64,000 nucleotides of DNA. Source: AP-16 sp046727735 (GTDB taxonomy: Bacteria > Pseudomonadota > Alphaproteobacteria > Rhizobiales > Xanthobacteraceae). Below the pieces are notes generated by a model, which was not told the origin of the DNA, ran no database searches, and was given only the letters and a program-made list of their open reading frames with translations. This document shows positions 8,865-17,903 of the stretch, piece by piece (within the stretch, counting starts at the first letter, position 1; every line of letters starts with the position of its first letter). A program made the position numbers and the translations under genes. The stretch spans positions 13,586 to 77,585 of the forward strand of contig JBKPDF010000040.1 of assembly GCA_046727735.1 (NCBI GenBank), in the 5' to 3' direction.

Positions 8865-9777
8865 GGTCGGCGCTCTCACGCAGCGCGAGCGCATGGGCAT
8901 AGAGCTCACGCCGTGGTCGGCCGGTGAGCGCCGAGACCTCGGCGATGGCATCCTTGACCGAGCCGCGGCCGAGCGCGTCACGCAGTAACGCATCCACCTC
9001 GGAAGCCTGCGGGACGTCCGCGCTCGGCGGCGCAATCACGAGCGCGATTTCGCCTCGAGTCTCCCCGGCCTGTTCGTAATGTCGGGCAAGCGTCGGCAGA
9101 TCGCCGCGGCGGACTTCCTCGTGAAGCTTGGTGAGCTCGCGGCACACCGCCGCCTGGCGCGAGCCGAGACCCGATGCGAGGTCGCGCAGCGCGGAAGCGA
9201 GGCGGGGACCGGTTTCGAAGACCACGAGCGTCGCCGCAATCCCGGCCAGCTCCGCGACCCGCGCGCGCCGTTGCGCGGATTTGGCCGGCAGAAAGCCCTC
9301 GAACAGGAAGCGGTGCGTCGGCAACCCCGCGAGCACCAGCGCGGCCAAGACCGAGGATGCGCCCGGCGCCGTCGTGACGGCATGCCCCGCCGCTTGTGCC
9401 GCGCGCACCAGCTTGAACCCGGGATCGGAGATGAGCGGGGTTCCGGCGTCGGAGATCAGCGCCAATGCCCCGCCCTGCGCGAGCAAGCCCAGAAGCTTCG
9501 GCCGGGCCTTCTCTGCATTGCCATCATGATAAGGCATCAGCCGCCGTTTGATGCCGTAACGGCCGAGGAGCTTGCGGCTCACCCGGGTGTCCTCGCATGC
9601 GATGAGATCCGCGGCGGCGAGAACTTCCAGCGCGCGCAGCGTCACGTCACGCAGATTCCCGATTGGGGTCGCGACGAGGTAGAGGCCGGGGGCAAGCGTC
9701 GGCGCCTCGATTTCCTTGCTCGCGAGCTGGTAAACGCGGGACCGTTCGTCGTTGCCCGCGCCGGCGATCCGGCTCAT
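8848..9777 (-). CDS. rsmI: 16S rRNA (cytidine-1402-2'-O)-methyltransferase
   Basis: A 309-residue member of the tetrapyrrole-methylase fold. It uses S-adenosylmethionine to methylate the ribose of C1402 in the decoding centre of 16S rRNA. Diagnostic stretches are GLYLVATPIGNLRDVTLRAL, ACEDTRVSRKLL and ISDAGTPLISDPG, with FEGFLP further on. Two starts are possible: ATG 9777 (MSRIAGAG) and ATG 9804 (MVATIG). The shorter one is preferred because a GGGA lies just upstream and the extension shows no conservation pattern. Divergent from the LpoA-like lipoprotein gene at 10020. Confidence 0.92.
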   Translation of the reverse strand: MSRIAGAGNDERSRVYQLASKEIEAPTLAPGLYLVATPIGNLRDVTLRALEVLAAADLIACEDTRVSRKLLGRYGIKRRLMPYHDGNAEKARPKLLGLLAQGGALALISDAGTPLISDPGFKLVRAAQAAGHAVTTAPGASSVLAALVLAGLPTHRFLFEGFLPAKSAQRRARVAELAGIAATLVVFETGPRLASALRDLASGLGSRQAAVCRELTKLHEEVRRGDLPTLARHYEQAGETRGEIALVIAPPSADVPQASEVDALLRDALGRGSVKDAIAEVSALTGRPRRELYAHALALRESADHDPAD

Positions 9778-10019
9778 GACTGTGTTCCCGATGGTTGCGA
9801 CCATCCGACCATGCGGCTGAGGTTTGGATCAAGCCGCGCCTGCCGGCCCTCGCACGATCAAATTTGGGCCCGGGCCGAGCGCTTCGGCCGACGGTGACGA
9901 GGATTTTGGATGTGCCGTCGAGCCTCACGCATTGGCGGCAGGGCGCTTTGACTTGCCTGACGTTCGCCCACATTATCCGTTTCGTTCGACGGGCGCCGGC
10001 GGTGTGCAGGAGGGCGGCC

Positions 10020-11225
10020 GTGTCTGGGAGAACGCACGGGGACACGCACCACGCGGACCCGACACGGCGGGCTTGGCTCGTCGTGGCGTTCGCCTTTGCG
10101 GCCGTCGTGGCCGGCTGCTCGGGTTTCCCGGGCAGCAATTTCTGGAGCGGCGCGCCGCCGCCGCCCGCGCAGCCCGGAACCGCGATCGGCAGCGGCCAGG
10201 TCAAGGTCGGCCTCATCCTGCCGCTGTCGGCGAGCGGCAACGCCGGCCTGGCGGCGGAGTCGATGAAGAACGCCGCGGAATTGGCCCTCTCGGAATTCAC
10301 CAGTCCAAATCTCCAGCTTTTGGTCAAGGACGATGCCGGGACCGCGCCGGGTGCCCAGCAAGCGGCGCAACAGGCGATCGGCGAGGGTGCCGAGATCATC
10401 TTGGGACCGTTGTTCGCGCATTCGGTCGGCGCCGCGGCGCAGATCGCAAAGCCGCGGGGTGTGCCGATCATCGCGTTTTCCACCGACGCCAATGTGGCAT
10501 CGACCGGCGTTTATTTGTTGAGCTTCCTGCCCGAGTCCGACGTCGACCGGGTGGTCGATTATGCGGTCGGCAACGGCAAGCGCTCGTTTGCGGCGCTTGT
10601 TCCGGACAACGCCTATGGCAGCGTCGTCGACGCCGAATTTCGCCAGGTCGTGGCGCGAAAGGGCGGACGGGTGGTGGCGCTGGAGCACTATCCGGCCGAT
10701 CGCCAGCAGATGCAGGAACCGGTGCGTCGGGTGGCGGAGGCGGCGCGTCAGGCCGATAGCGTGTTCATCCCCGACACGGCCGATGCGGTGAGTCCGCTGG
10801 TACAGGGATTGGCAGCAGCCGGGCTCGACCGCAAGCGTGTGCAGCTCATCGGCACCGGGCTGTGGGACGATCCGAAGATCTTCGCCGACGCTTCGCTGCA
10901 AGGCGCCTGGTTCGCGGCACCCGATCCCGCCGGTTACCGCAGTTTCGCCGGCCGATACCGCGCGAAATTCTCCCACGAACCGGTGCGCACCGCGACGCTG
11001 GCTTATGATGCCGTCTCGCTGGTCGCGGCGCTCGTCAAAACCCAAGGCGCGCAGCGCTTCGCGCCGGAGGTCCTGACCAACGCGTCGGGTTTTTCCGGCG
11101 TCGACGGGATCTTTCGTTTTCGCGCCGACGGCACCAATCAGCGCGGCCTCGCCGTCCTGCGCGTCGCGCCCGCCGGTGCGCAGGTGGTCAGTCCGGCACC
11201 GCGGACCTTCAGCGCCGGCACCTGA
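10020..11225 (+). CDS. Penicillin-binding protein activator-like lipoprotein (LpoA/LppC type)
   Basis: A 401-residue lipoprotein with a lipobox (VVAGC) after a hydrophobic segment. The rest is a periplasmic type I substrate-binding fold (VKVGLILPLSASGNAGLAAE at its start), as in the C-terminal half of LpoA, the outer-membrane activator of PBP1A. The alphaproteobacterial versions lack the long N-terminal TPR domain of the E. coli protein. The start is taken as GTG 10020 because AGGAGGG at 10008-10014 lies five bases upstream; the open frame continues to 9795 but has no other ribosome site. Its place back to back with rsmI matches many relatives. Assignment to PBP activation is by family, not shown here. 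Confidence 0.82.
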   Translation: MSGRTHGDTHHADPTRRAWLVVAFAFAAVVAGCSGFPGSNFWSGAPPPPAQPGTAIGSGQVKVGLILPLSASGNAGLAAESMKNAAELALSEFTSPNLQLLVKDDAGTAPGAQQAAQQAIGEGAEIILGPLFAHSVGAAAQIAKPRGVPIIAFSTDANVASTGVYLLSFLPESDVDRVVDYAVGNGKRSFAALVPDNAYGSVVDAEFRQVVARKGGRVVALEHYPADRQQMQEPVRRVAEAARQADSVFIPDTADAVSPLVQGLAAAGLDRKRVQLIGTGLWDDPKIFADASLQGAWFAAPDPAGYRSFAGRYRAKFSHEPVRTATLAYDAVSLVAALVKTQGAQRFAPEVLTNASGFSGVDGIFRFRADGTNQRGLAVLRVAPAGAQVVSPAPRTFSAGT

Positions 11226-11228
11226 CGC

Positions 11229-12479
11229 TCAGCGTTGCGCCGGCTCGGGCGCAATCGAGATCAGCACGAAGCTCGCGAACATCGCGGCCGCACTGAGGGC
11301 TACCGGGAACGTATAGCTTCGAAAGAAATCGAAGGCGTATCCCGCGAGCGGCGGGCCCGCGAGCGTACCGAGCGCGACCGCCGTGTAGGATAATCCGATC
11401 AGGCCGCTCGCATTGCGCTCGCCGAAATAATCCACGATCAGCGCCGGCGCGAGCGCGACGAAACCACCATAGCAGGTGCCGAATACGAGCGCGAACAGCG
11501 CGATCTGCCAGGCGGCCCCGCAATTGACCCACCACCCCAGCATCAGCGCCATTCCCAAATACATGCCGGCGAACGCGCGCCGCCGGCCGAGGCGGTCGGC
11601 GAGACCGCCGAGCAAGAAGCGGCCGAACGTGCTGCCCAATCCGACAAGCGTGAACAGGGAGACCGCCACCGCATGCGAAACGCCCCGATCTTCGGCGAAT
11701 GGCGCAAGATGCACGAACGGCATGAAAAGACCCAACGAAGCACACAGCGCTGCGGCGTAGAGCAGCCGAAAAGGCCGCGAGCGGATCGCGGTGCGCAGCG
11801 CCAAACCCTCTGCCGGCTGTGCGATTGTGCCGGCGGAAGCGACCCCGCCGTCGGGCAGGAACCCGTGCCGCTGTGGGGACGGGTCGAGGAAGAGCGCCGC
11901 AGTCCCGGCAACCAGCACGGCGAACGCGCCGAGCAGCATGTAGGCGCCGCGCCAGCCATAGGCGTCGATCAGCCATTCGGCGACCTTCGGCATGCACAAC
12001 GTGCCGGCACCGATGCCCGCGACGGCCATTCCTGAGGCAAGGCCCCGCCGGCGCACGAACCAGCGCTGCACGGCACCGACGGCCGGCACGTATGAGATGC
12101 CGACGCCGATGCCAATGCCGAGCCCGAATCCGGCATAGACTTGCCAGAGCGTCGGCGCTTGCGCGGCAACGAGCAGTCCGAGCCCGGTGATGAGCGATCC
12201 GGCGAGCGCCATGACACGCGCCCCGATCCGGTCCGCAAGCGGACCGCTCACCGCGCCGACGAGGAAGAACAGGCTGATCGCGATCGACAATACCCAGGAC
12301 AGCGCGCCGCGCGAAGCGCCGAAGCTCTCCTGCAGTGGGGAAAAGAAGGCGGAGAACGAATAGGCGCAGCCGAAGGTCGCGAACATCACGAGGAACGCCG
12401 CGATCACCACTTTCCAGCCGCGACGCGCAGAGCGCCGCGCAAGATTTCTGCCGACTTGCTCTGCGCGCACCGATCTCAT
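11229..12479 (-). CDS. MFS transporter, OFA/monocarboxylate-like
   Basis: A 416-residue protein with twelve predicted membrane helices in two halves, the first beginning WKVVIAAFLVMFATFGCAYS. Motifs GPLADRIGAR and GLADRLGRRRAF are the MFS loop 2-3 and 8-9 signatures. Overall pattern fits the oxalate:formate antiporter / monocarboxylate family, so a small organic acid is a plausible substrate, but none can be named. It lies 15 bases downstream of hemW on the same strand and its stop is only 3 bases from the stop of the convergent lipoprotein gene. Confidence 0.82.
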   Translation of the reverse strand: MRSVRAEQVGRNLARRSARRGWKVVIAAFLVMFATFGCAYSFSAFFSPLQESFGASRGALSWVLSIAISLFFLVGAVSGPLADRIGARVMALAGSLITGLGLLVAAQAPTLWQVYAGFGLGIGIGVGISYVPAVGAVQRWFVRRRGLASGMAVAGIGAGTLCMPKVAEWLIDAYGWRGAYMLLGAFAVLVAGTAALFLDPSPQRHGFLPDGGVASAGTIAQPAEGLALRTAIRSRPFRLLYAAALCASLGLFMPFVHLAPFAEDRGVSHAVAVSLFTLVGLGSTFGRFLLGGLADRLGRRRAFAGMYLGMALMLGWWVNCGAAWQIALFALVFGTCYGGFVALAPALIVDYFGERNASGLIGLSYTAVALGTLAGPPLAGYAFDFFRSYTFPVALSAAAMFASFVLISIAPEPAQR

Positions 12480-12494
12480 TCCGCCCGCGCGCCC

Positions 12495-13703
12495 TCAAGC
12501 GGCAAGATCGGCCACGACCGCATCGAGCACCGGGAAACCCGCGGGCGTCACCCGCAACCGCCCCGATCCGTCGATCTCGATCAGGTCATGCCGGCACAAT
12601 TCGGCAATGCGGTTGGGGTCGAGGGGCCGGCCCGTCAACGCTACGAACCGGGCCGGATCGATGCCTTCGGCGAGACGCAGGCCCATCAGCAGCAGCTCGT
12701 CTGCCTGCTCATCGCGGCCGAGCCGTTCGTCGACGACGAGGCCGTGGCCGCGGCTTTCGACCCGCATCAGCCAGCGTTCCGGATTCTGTTCCGTCGCAGT
12801 CGCGACGCGCCCGCCATCGACCTCGAGCCGGCCGTGCGCGCCCGGCCCGACCCCGACATATTCGCCGCAGCGCCAATAGGTCAGGTTGTGACGGCATTCG
12901 GCGCCGGGCCGCGCGTGATTGGAAACTTCATAAGCTGGTACGCCGCGCGCCACGGTGACCTCTTGCGTCAAGTCATAAAGCGCGCGTGCCGTATCGCTGT
13001 CAGGCATGCGCAGCTTGCCCGCCTCGTGCAAGGCCGCGAACGGCGTGTCGGCTTCGATCGTCAGCTGATAGACCGAAAGGTGCTCGGAATCCTCGTCGAG
13101 CGCGCGAGCGAGCTCGGCGCGCCAAGCGTCGGCGCTCTGGCCGGGTCGCGCGTAGATCAGGTCGAACGAAAACCGCGGGAAGGTCGAACGGGCGACCGCG
13201 ACGGCTTCGAGCGCTTCGCGTACCGAGTGCAGTCGTCCGAGTTGCGCGAGCGCGCCGTCATCGAGCGATTGCACGCCGAGCGAGACGCGGTTCACTCCCG
13301 CGGTCCGCAACGCGCGGAATTTCGTCGCTTCGACGCTGGTCGGATTGGCTTCGAGCGTCACCTCGACATCACGCGCGATCGTCCAGTGGCGCGCGATGGT
13401 GTCGAGGATGGCGCCCGCCGTGTCCGGCGCCATCAGCGAAGGAGTGCCGCCGCCGAAAAAGATGCTCGACACCGTGCGGCCGGGCACGCGCGCGGCCGCA
13501 TGGGCGATTTCCGCCGCGAACGCCCGAACGAAACGCGTCTCATCGATCGCGCCGTGACGGACATGGGAATTGAAATCGCAATACGGACATTTCGACAGAC
13601 AGAACGGCCAATGCACATAGACGCCGAAACCGGGGGACCCGAGGTCGGCGTCGGTGGGGGCTGTCGTGATCGCGTCAGCGTGGGACAAGGCACGCCTGTG
13701 CAA
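12495..13703 (-). CDS. hemW: Radical SAM heme chaperone HemW
   Basis: A radical-SAM protein of about 400 residues. The cluster motif is C-x3-C-x2-C (CLSKCPYC) within VYVHWPFC, followed by FFGGGTPSL and the SAM-binding LEANP. It lacks the extra N-terminal cysteine of true coproporphyrinogen oxidase HemN, which fits HemW, a heme-delivery chaperone often misnamed HemN. The C-terminal HemW domain is complete. The start is unsure: no ATG is available, and TTG 13703 overlaps the end of rdgB by 29 bases; a second TTG lies at 13688-13690. The order rph-rdgB-hemW on the minus strand is standard in Hyphomicrobiales. Confidence 0.9.
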   Translation of the reverse strand: MHRRALSHADAITTAPTDADLGSPGFGVYVHWPFCLSKCPYCDFNSHVRHGAIDETRFVRAFAAEIAHAAARVPGRTVSSIFFGGGTPSLMAPDTAGAILDTIARHWTIARDVEVTLEANPTSVEATKFRALRTAGVNRVSLGVQSLDDGALAQLGRLHSVREALEAVAVARSTFPRFSFDLIYARPGQSADAWRAELARALDEDSEHLSVYQLTIEADTPFAALHEAGKLRMPDSDTARALYDLTQEVTVARGVPAYEVSNHARPGAECRHNLTYWRCGEYVGVGPGAHGRLEVDGGRVATATEQNPERWLMRVESRGHGLVVDERLGRDEQADELLLMGLRLAEGIDPARFVALTGRPLDPNRIAELCRHDLIEIDGSGRLRVTPAGFPVLDAVVADLAA

Positions 13704-14346
13704 GCTTCAAGAATGCGCGGGCGCGGTGCGAGAGCGCGCGGCCCTTCGGCGGCGGCCCATGTTTCTCCTCGCCGGTCATCTCGCCGAATGTGCGCGCGAA
13801 GCCGTCGGGTTGGAACATCGGGTCGTAGCCGAACCCGTATTTTCCACGCGACGGCCACACCAGGACGCCATCGACCCGGCCCTCGAATTCCTCGATATGT
13901 CCGTCGGGCCAGGCCAGGCACAGCGCCGAGACGAAATGCGCGCGCCGATCCGTGTCGCGCACCGCGGCCTTTTCCCGCAACAAGTCCTCGATTCGTTGCA
14001 TCGCGGCGCCAAAATCCCGGTTGGGTCCCGCCCAGCGCGCCGATTGCACGCCCGGCGCACCGCCGAGTGCATCGACGGCGAGGCCGGAATCATCGGCAAA
14101 TGCCGGCGCGCACGCTTCACGCGCGGCGGCGGTCGCCTTGATGCGGGCATTCTCGAGAAATGTGCCGGCGTCCTCGGCCGGCTCCCTCAGGCCCAGCTCG
14201 GCGGCAGGGACGGCGTCGACCCGGTAGGGTGCCAGCAGCTCGCGCATTTCGCGGAGCTTGCCCGGATTGTGGGTCGCGATCACCACTCGGCCGGACAGCG
14301 GCCGATGCGGCTTGTCCACGGAATCCGCCGCGAGCTCGCGTGCCAT
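13675..14346 (-). CDS. rdgB: RdgB/HAM1 non-canonical purine NTP pyrophosphatase
   Basis: A 223-residue enzyme that hydrolyses dITP, XTP and dHAPTP to monophosphates, keeping deaminated purines out of nucleic acids. It shows the family N-terminus VVIATHNPGKLREM, the active-site segment FADDSGLAVDAL and the C-terminal SHRARAF. The ATG at 14346 starts MARELAAD, giving a length near the usual 200; the frame runs on upstream into rph without family features. The 29-base overlap with hemW downstream and the 5-base gap from rph suggest one operon. Confidence 0.94.
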   Translation of the reverse strand: MARELAADSVDKPHRPLSGRVVIATHNPGKLREMRELLAPYRVDAVPAAELGLREPAEDAGTFLENARIKATAAAREACAPAFADDSGLAVDALGGAPGVQSARWAGPNRDFGAAMQRIEDLLREKAAVRDTDRRAHFVSALCLAWPDGHIEEFEGRVDGVLVWPSRGKYGFGYDPMFQPDGFARTFGEMTGEEKHGPPPKGRALSHRARAFLKLAQACLVPR

Positions 14347-14351
14347 TGCGC

Positions 14352-15119
14352 TCACATCACCGCGATTTTCTGCAGCTCGATCAGCCGGGCAATTCCGGCG
14401 CGCGCCAACGTCAGCAGCGCGGCGAGCGCTTGGTCGCTGAACGGCGTCTTTTCCGCGGTAGCCTGCACCTCGACCAACGTGCCGGCGCCGGTCATGACGA
14501 AATTCGCATCGGTTTCGGCCTCGGAATCCTCGGCATAATCGAGATCGAGCACCGCGGTCGACTCGCAAATGCCGCAGGAGACCGCGGCGACGTGGTCGCG
14601 CATCGGTTCACGGCGCAGCATGTCGCGCGCGCGCATCCAGGCGAGACAATCATGCAGGGCGATCCAGCCGCCGGTGATGGCCGCCGTCCGCGTCCCGCCG
14701 TCGGCCTGGATCACGTCGCAATCGACCGTGATCTGCCGTTCGCATAGGGCTTCGAGATCCACCACGGCGCGCAGCGAGCGGCCGATCAGCCGCTGGATCT
14801 CCAGCGTGCGGCCGCCCTGACGTCCGCTCGACGCCTCGCGCCGGGTGCGCTCGAGCGTTGCGCGCGGCAGCATACCGTACTCGGCCGTGATCCATCCCCG
14901 AGCCTGGCCTTTGAGCCAGGGCGGCAGCTTGTCCTCGAGCGTCGCGGTCACGAGCACATGCGTATCCCCGAACTTGACGAAACAGGAGCCCTCGGCGTGT
15001 TTCACCACGCCGCGCTCGAGCGTCACGGCACGAAGCTCGTCGTGCCGGCGGCGGCTCGGTCTGGAGAATCCAGCCCGATGGGCCGAGAGGGAGTGCGTGG
15101 CTTCGCTCTTCAACGTCAT
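14352..15119 (-). CDS. rph: Ribonuclease PH
   Basis: A 3'-5' phosphorolytic exoribonuclease that trims tRNA 3' ends. Conserved segments: SCFVKFGDTHVLVTATLE, GWITAEYGMLPRAT, DCDVIQADGGTRTAAITG and a C-terminus typical of the RNase PH fold. Family members are about 238 residues and begin MRPSGR. Here the matching place reads FSRPSRRRHDELRAV with no ATG, GTG or TTG beside it, so the nearest usable start is ATG 15119, giving 255 residues with a 19-residue unrelated lead-in. Either the native start codon was lost and an upstream one took over, or translation begins at a non-standard codon. Divergent from hrcA. Confidence 0.92.
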   Translation of the reverse strand: MTLKSEATHSLSAHRAGFSRPSRRRHDELRAVTLERGVVKHAEGSCFVKFGDTHVLVTATLEDKLPPWLKGQARGWITAEYGMLPRATLERTRREASSGRQGGRTLEIQRLIGRSLRAVVDLEALCERQITVDCDVIQADGGTRTAAITGGWIALHDCLAWMRARDMLRREPMRDHVAAVSCGICESTAVLDLDYAEDSEAETDANFVMTGAGTLVEVQATAEKTPFSDQALAALLTLARAGIARLIELQKIAVM

Positions 15120-15222
15120 GCAGGCTGCAAGCTCGATCGAATCGCGCCAACCGATACAGGAACGGCCCCGCGAACGCCACCCGACCGCTCCACCGAAGGG
15201 TGACTTGAATTCGGCAGGCCGG

Positions 15223-16344
15223 ATGGACAATTCTGTCGCCGCCATGCGCGAGATCCGCCCGGTCTTTCACGATGTGCCGATCGGCTCGGCCCAGGTCAGC
15301 CTGGGTCAGCTCAACGAGCGCTCGCGCGAGATCTTTCGCCGCATCGTCGAAAGCTATCTGGCGACCGGCGAACCGGTCGGCTCGCGCAATCTGTCGCGCC
15401 TCATTCCTATGACGCTGTCACCGGCTTCGGTGCGCAACGTCATGTCGGACCTCGAACAGCTCGGTTTGATCTATGCCCCGCATACCTCGGCAGGACGTCT
15501 GCCGACCGAGCTCGGACTTCGTTTCTTCGTCGACGCGCTGATGCAAATCGGCGACCTGACCGAGGAGGACCGCCGCTCGATCGAGGCTCAGGTGGCCGCG
15601 AGCGGTCAGGGAAAATCGCTCGAAGGCGTGCTGACCGAGGCTTCCGCTTTACTGTCCGGGCTCACCCACGCGGCCGGCGTGGTGCTCACGGCCAAGGCCA
15701 ACATTCGCGTCAAGCACATCGAGTTCGTGCCGCTCGAGCCGGGGCGTGCCCTGGTGGTTCTGGTCGCCGAGGACGGGCAGGTCGAGAACCGGGTCGTGAG
15801 CCTGCCGCCCGGCCTGCCGACGTCGGCGCTGACCGAAGCGGGCAATTTCCTCAACGCCCGCATTCGCGGCCGCACCTTGGTGGAGGCCAAAGGCGAATTC
15901 GAGCGGGCGCTCGAGGCCGGCAAGGCCGAGCTCGATCAATTGACGCAAAAGATCGTCGAGGCCGGGCTCGCCAGCTGGTCCGGCGGCGAGAGCGAAGACC
16001 GCAAGCTGATCGTGCGCGGCCATGCCAATCTGTTGGAGGATCTCAAGGCGCTCGCCGATCTCGAGCGCGTCCGGCTGCTGTTCGACGACCTGGAAACCAA
16101 ACGCGACGTCATCGATCTCCTGGGCAGGGCGGAGCAGGCGGACGGCGTGCGAATCTTCATCGGCTCGGAGAACAAGCTGTTCTCGCTCTCCGGCTCTTCC
16201 ACCATCATCGCGCCGTATCGCGACGGTGCGGGCCGCATTGTCGGCGTGATCGGCGTGATCGGCCCGACCCGGCTCAACTACGCCCGGATCATCCCGATGG
16301 TCGACTACACGGCGAAAGTGGTCGGCAAGGTGCTGTCGGGCTGA
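15223..16344 (+). CDS. hrcA: Heat-inducible transcription repressor HrcA
   Basis: A 373-residue protein with the winged-helix DNA-binding part in residues 25-110 (LNERSREIFRRIVESYLATGEPVGS, then SPASVRNVMSDLE and TSAGRLPTE) and the GAF-like C-terminal domain (FIGSEN, then GVIGPTRLNYARIIP). HrcA represses chaperone genes by binding CIRCE elements; the groESL operon is its usual target in this group. No CIRCE repeat is seen upstream here. An in-frame ATG at 15244 (MREIRPV) could be the true start. It lies just ahead of grpE, the usual arrangement. Confidence 0.94.
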   Translation: MDNSVAAMREIRPVFHDVPIGSAQVSLGQLNERSREIFRRIVESYLATGEPVGSRNLSRLIPMTLSPASVRNVMSDLEQLGLIYAPHTSAGRLPTELGLRFFVDALMQIGDLTEEDRRSIEAQVAASGQGKSLEGVLTEASALLSGLTHAAGVVLTAKANIRVKHIEFVPLEPGRALVVLVAEDGQVENRVVSLPPGLPTSALTEAGNFLNARIRGRTLVEAKGEFERALEAGKAELDQLTQKIVEAGLASWSGGESEDRKLIVRGHANLLEDLKALADLERVRLLFDDLETKRDVIDLLGRAEQADGVRIFIGSENKLFSLSGSSTIIAPYRDGAGRIVGVIGVIGPTRLNYARIIPMVDYTAKVVGKVLSG

Positions 16345-16396
16345 ATGCCTCCGCGCCGGCCGGTCTGCCCGAGGGTCGGCAAACCGCGCTCGACGG

Positions 16397-16426
16397 CTTG
16401 ATTTTTGCGGTTTCCGCCATGATATC
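16397..16426 (+). promoter_or_regulatory. Possible heat-shock promoter upstream of grpE
   Basis: CTTGAT (16397-16402) is followed after about 13 bases by CGCCATGATAT, resembling the E. coli sigma-32 pattern CTTGAAA / CCCCATNT. It is a poorer match than the dnaK promoter at 17872. The position, 40-68 bases upstream of the grpE ATG at 16465, is right. Confidence 0.35.
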
Positions 16427-16464
16427 CCGGGCACATCCAGGCATCGATACGGGATCCATAGGCG

Positions 16465-17124
16465 ATGACGGACACCCCCGCCCGCGCCCCTGAAGAAACG
16501 ACCGAGAATCAGGAGGGCGCCGCCGCTCCGGGTGCCGGCGACCCGGGACTCGCCGGAGCTGCCGAGCTCGACGAGATCAAGGATCGCGCGGCGCTTGTCC
16601 AGGAAGCGACCGAGCTCAAGGACCGGCTGCTGCGCACGCTTGCGGACATGGAGAACCTGCGCCGCCGAACCGAGCGCGAGGTCGCCGACGCGCGCGTCTA
16701 CGGCATCAGCGCGTTCGCCCGCGATCTTCTGGCCGTTGCCGATAACATGCGGCGCGCGCTCGATGCATTTGGGGCCGAACCGCACACAGCCCCCGATGTG
16801 GGCACGAAAGCCCTGCTCGAAGGAATCGAGCTCACCGAGCGCGAGCTGCTCAAGGTGCTGGAGAAGCACGGGGTGAAGAAGCTCGACCCCGAAGGCGCCA
16901 AGTTCGACCCTCACCGGCACCAAGCGATGTACGAGGTTCCGGACGAGTCGATTCCGGCCGGTACGGTCATCCAGGTCGTGCAGCCAGGCTACACGATCGG
17001 CGAGCGGGTGTTGCGTCCGGCCCTCGTCGCAGTGACCAAGGGTGGGCCGAAAGCGACGGCTCCGGAGGCTTCCGGCGACCAGGCCGCCGCTGCTTCGGCA
17101 AACGACAACACCGCGCCGGAGTGA
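16465..17124 (+). CDS. grpE: GrpE, nucleotide exchange factor of DnaK
   Basis: A 219-residue protein. Residues 1-40 are an acidic, disordered lead. A long helix follows (ELKDRLLRTLADMENLRRRTEREV), then the compact C-terminal beta domain with FDPHRHQAMYEVPD and GYTIGERVLRPALVAV. GrpE dimers speed ADP release from DnaK. The last 25 residues are rich in alanine and low complexity. It follows hrcA by 120 bases; dnaK and dnaJ lie just downstream, separated by a convergent alkB gene. Confidence 0.95.
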   Translation: MTDTPARAPEETTENQEGAAAPGAGDPGLAGAAELDEIKDRAALVQEATELKDRLLRTLADMENLRRRTEREVADARVYGISAFARDLLAVADNMRRALDAFGAEPHTAPDVGTKALLEGIELTERELLKVLEKHGVKKLDPEGAKFDPHRHQAMYEVPDESIPAGTVIQVVQPGYTIGERVLRPALVAVTKGGPKATAPEASGDQAAAASANDNTAPE

Positions 17125-17169
17125 TTCCGCGCGCACCGGAACACCGTAGTGTCCGGGTTCGCGCTCCAC

Positions 17170-17787
17170 TCAGCGCGGGAGCGTGACGCGCCGCATCGTC
17201 AGGTTGATGCGGCCGCCGTGGGGCAACAGGGTGGAGGTCCCCGCCAAAACCCGCTCGACGCCATGGAACGCGAGCCGTGCTTCCCCGCCGAGCACGAGGG
17301 CATCGCCGGACTTGAGTTCCAGCGAACGGGTCGGATCGGTACGCCGCAGGCCGCCGAGGCGGAACACGCAGGTGTCCCCGAGCGAGACCGACAGTACGGG
17401 TGCGGAGAAATCGGCTTCGTCGCGGTCCTGGTGCAGGCCCATGCGCGTCCCGCTGGCGTAGAAATTGATAAGACAGGCCTCGGGCGGATGCGGATACCCG
17501 GAGAGCTCCTGCCAGATAGCCAGCAAACTCCGCGGGATCGCCGGCCATGGTCGTCCGGTCTCGGGATGCGTCGGCTGGTATCGATAGCCGGCCGCGTCGG
17601 AGACCCAGCCGAGCACCCCGCAATTGCTCATGCGGACCGAGAAAGGGCGGCCGGATCGCGGCATGCGCGGCGTGTAGAGGGGAGCGCGTTCGAGCGCCGC
17701 CGCGATCTCGGCGGCGAGCGTCTCCTGTCCGGGGCGATCGACGTATCCAGAGATCAACCGAAGCCCGGGGGAACAGACCGAAAGCAT
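17170..17787 (-). CDS. alkB: Alkylated DNA repair dioxygenase AlkB
   Basis: A 205-residue Fe(II)/2-oxoglutarate dioxygenase, close to the 216 residues of E. coli AlkB. It removes methyl groups from 1-methyladenine and 3-methylcytosine by oxidation. Visible features: the nucleotide-recognition segment PRMPRSGRPFSVRMSNCG, the iron-binding LHQDRDE (H-x-D), the second histidine in FHGVER, and the 2-oxoglutarate-binding RINLTMRR. ATG 17787 (MLSVCSPGLRLI) was chosen over upstream starts on family length. It sits inside the heat-shock cluster on the opposite strand, between grpE and dnaK. Confidence 0.92.
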   Translation of the reverse strand: MLSVCSPGLRLISGYVDRPGQETLAAEIAAALERAPLYTPRMPRSGRPFSVRMSNCGVLGWVSDAAGYRYQPTHPETGRPWPAIPRSLLAIWQELSGYPHPPEACLINFYASGTRMGLHQDRDEADFSAPVLSVSLGDTCVFRLGGLRRTDPTRSLELKSGDALVLGGEARLAFHGVERVLAGTSTLLPHGGRINLTMRRVTLPR

Positions 17788-17871
17788 GGCCGCAAAATAG
17801 CCACGGGCGCGGTGAACTCCAGCCCCGACGATCGGCAGGATGCGCGCCGGCCCCTCGCGTAAGCCCCGCGC

Positions 17872-17903
17872 CTTGCGGGCGAAAATGCCGGTTCTTATAT
17901 CAG
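17872..17903 (+). promoter_or_regulatory. RpoH (sigma-32) promoter of dnaK
   Basis: CTTG at 17872-17875, an 18-base spacer, then CTTATATCAG at 17894-17903. This matches every fixed base of the alphaproteobacterial RpoH pattern CTTG-N17/18-CYTATNTNNG. It reads toward dnaK and would give a 5' leader of about 135 bases. Confidence 0.75.

Noticed and set aside
15120..15222. CIRCE operator upstream of hrcA
   Set aside because: A stray GAGTGC (15090s) is present, but no TTAGCACTC / GAGTGCTAA inverted pair with nine-base spacer exists.
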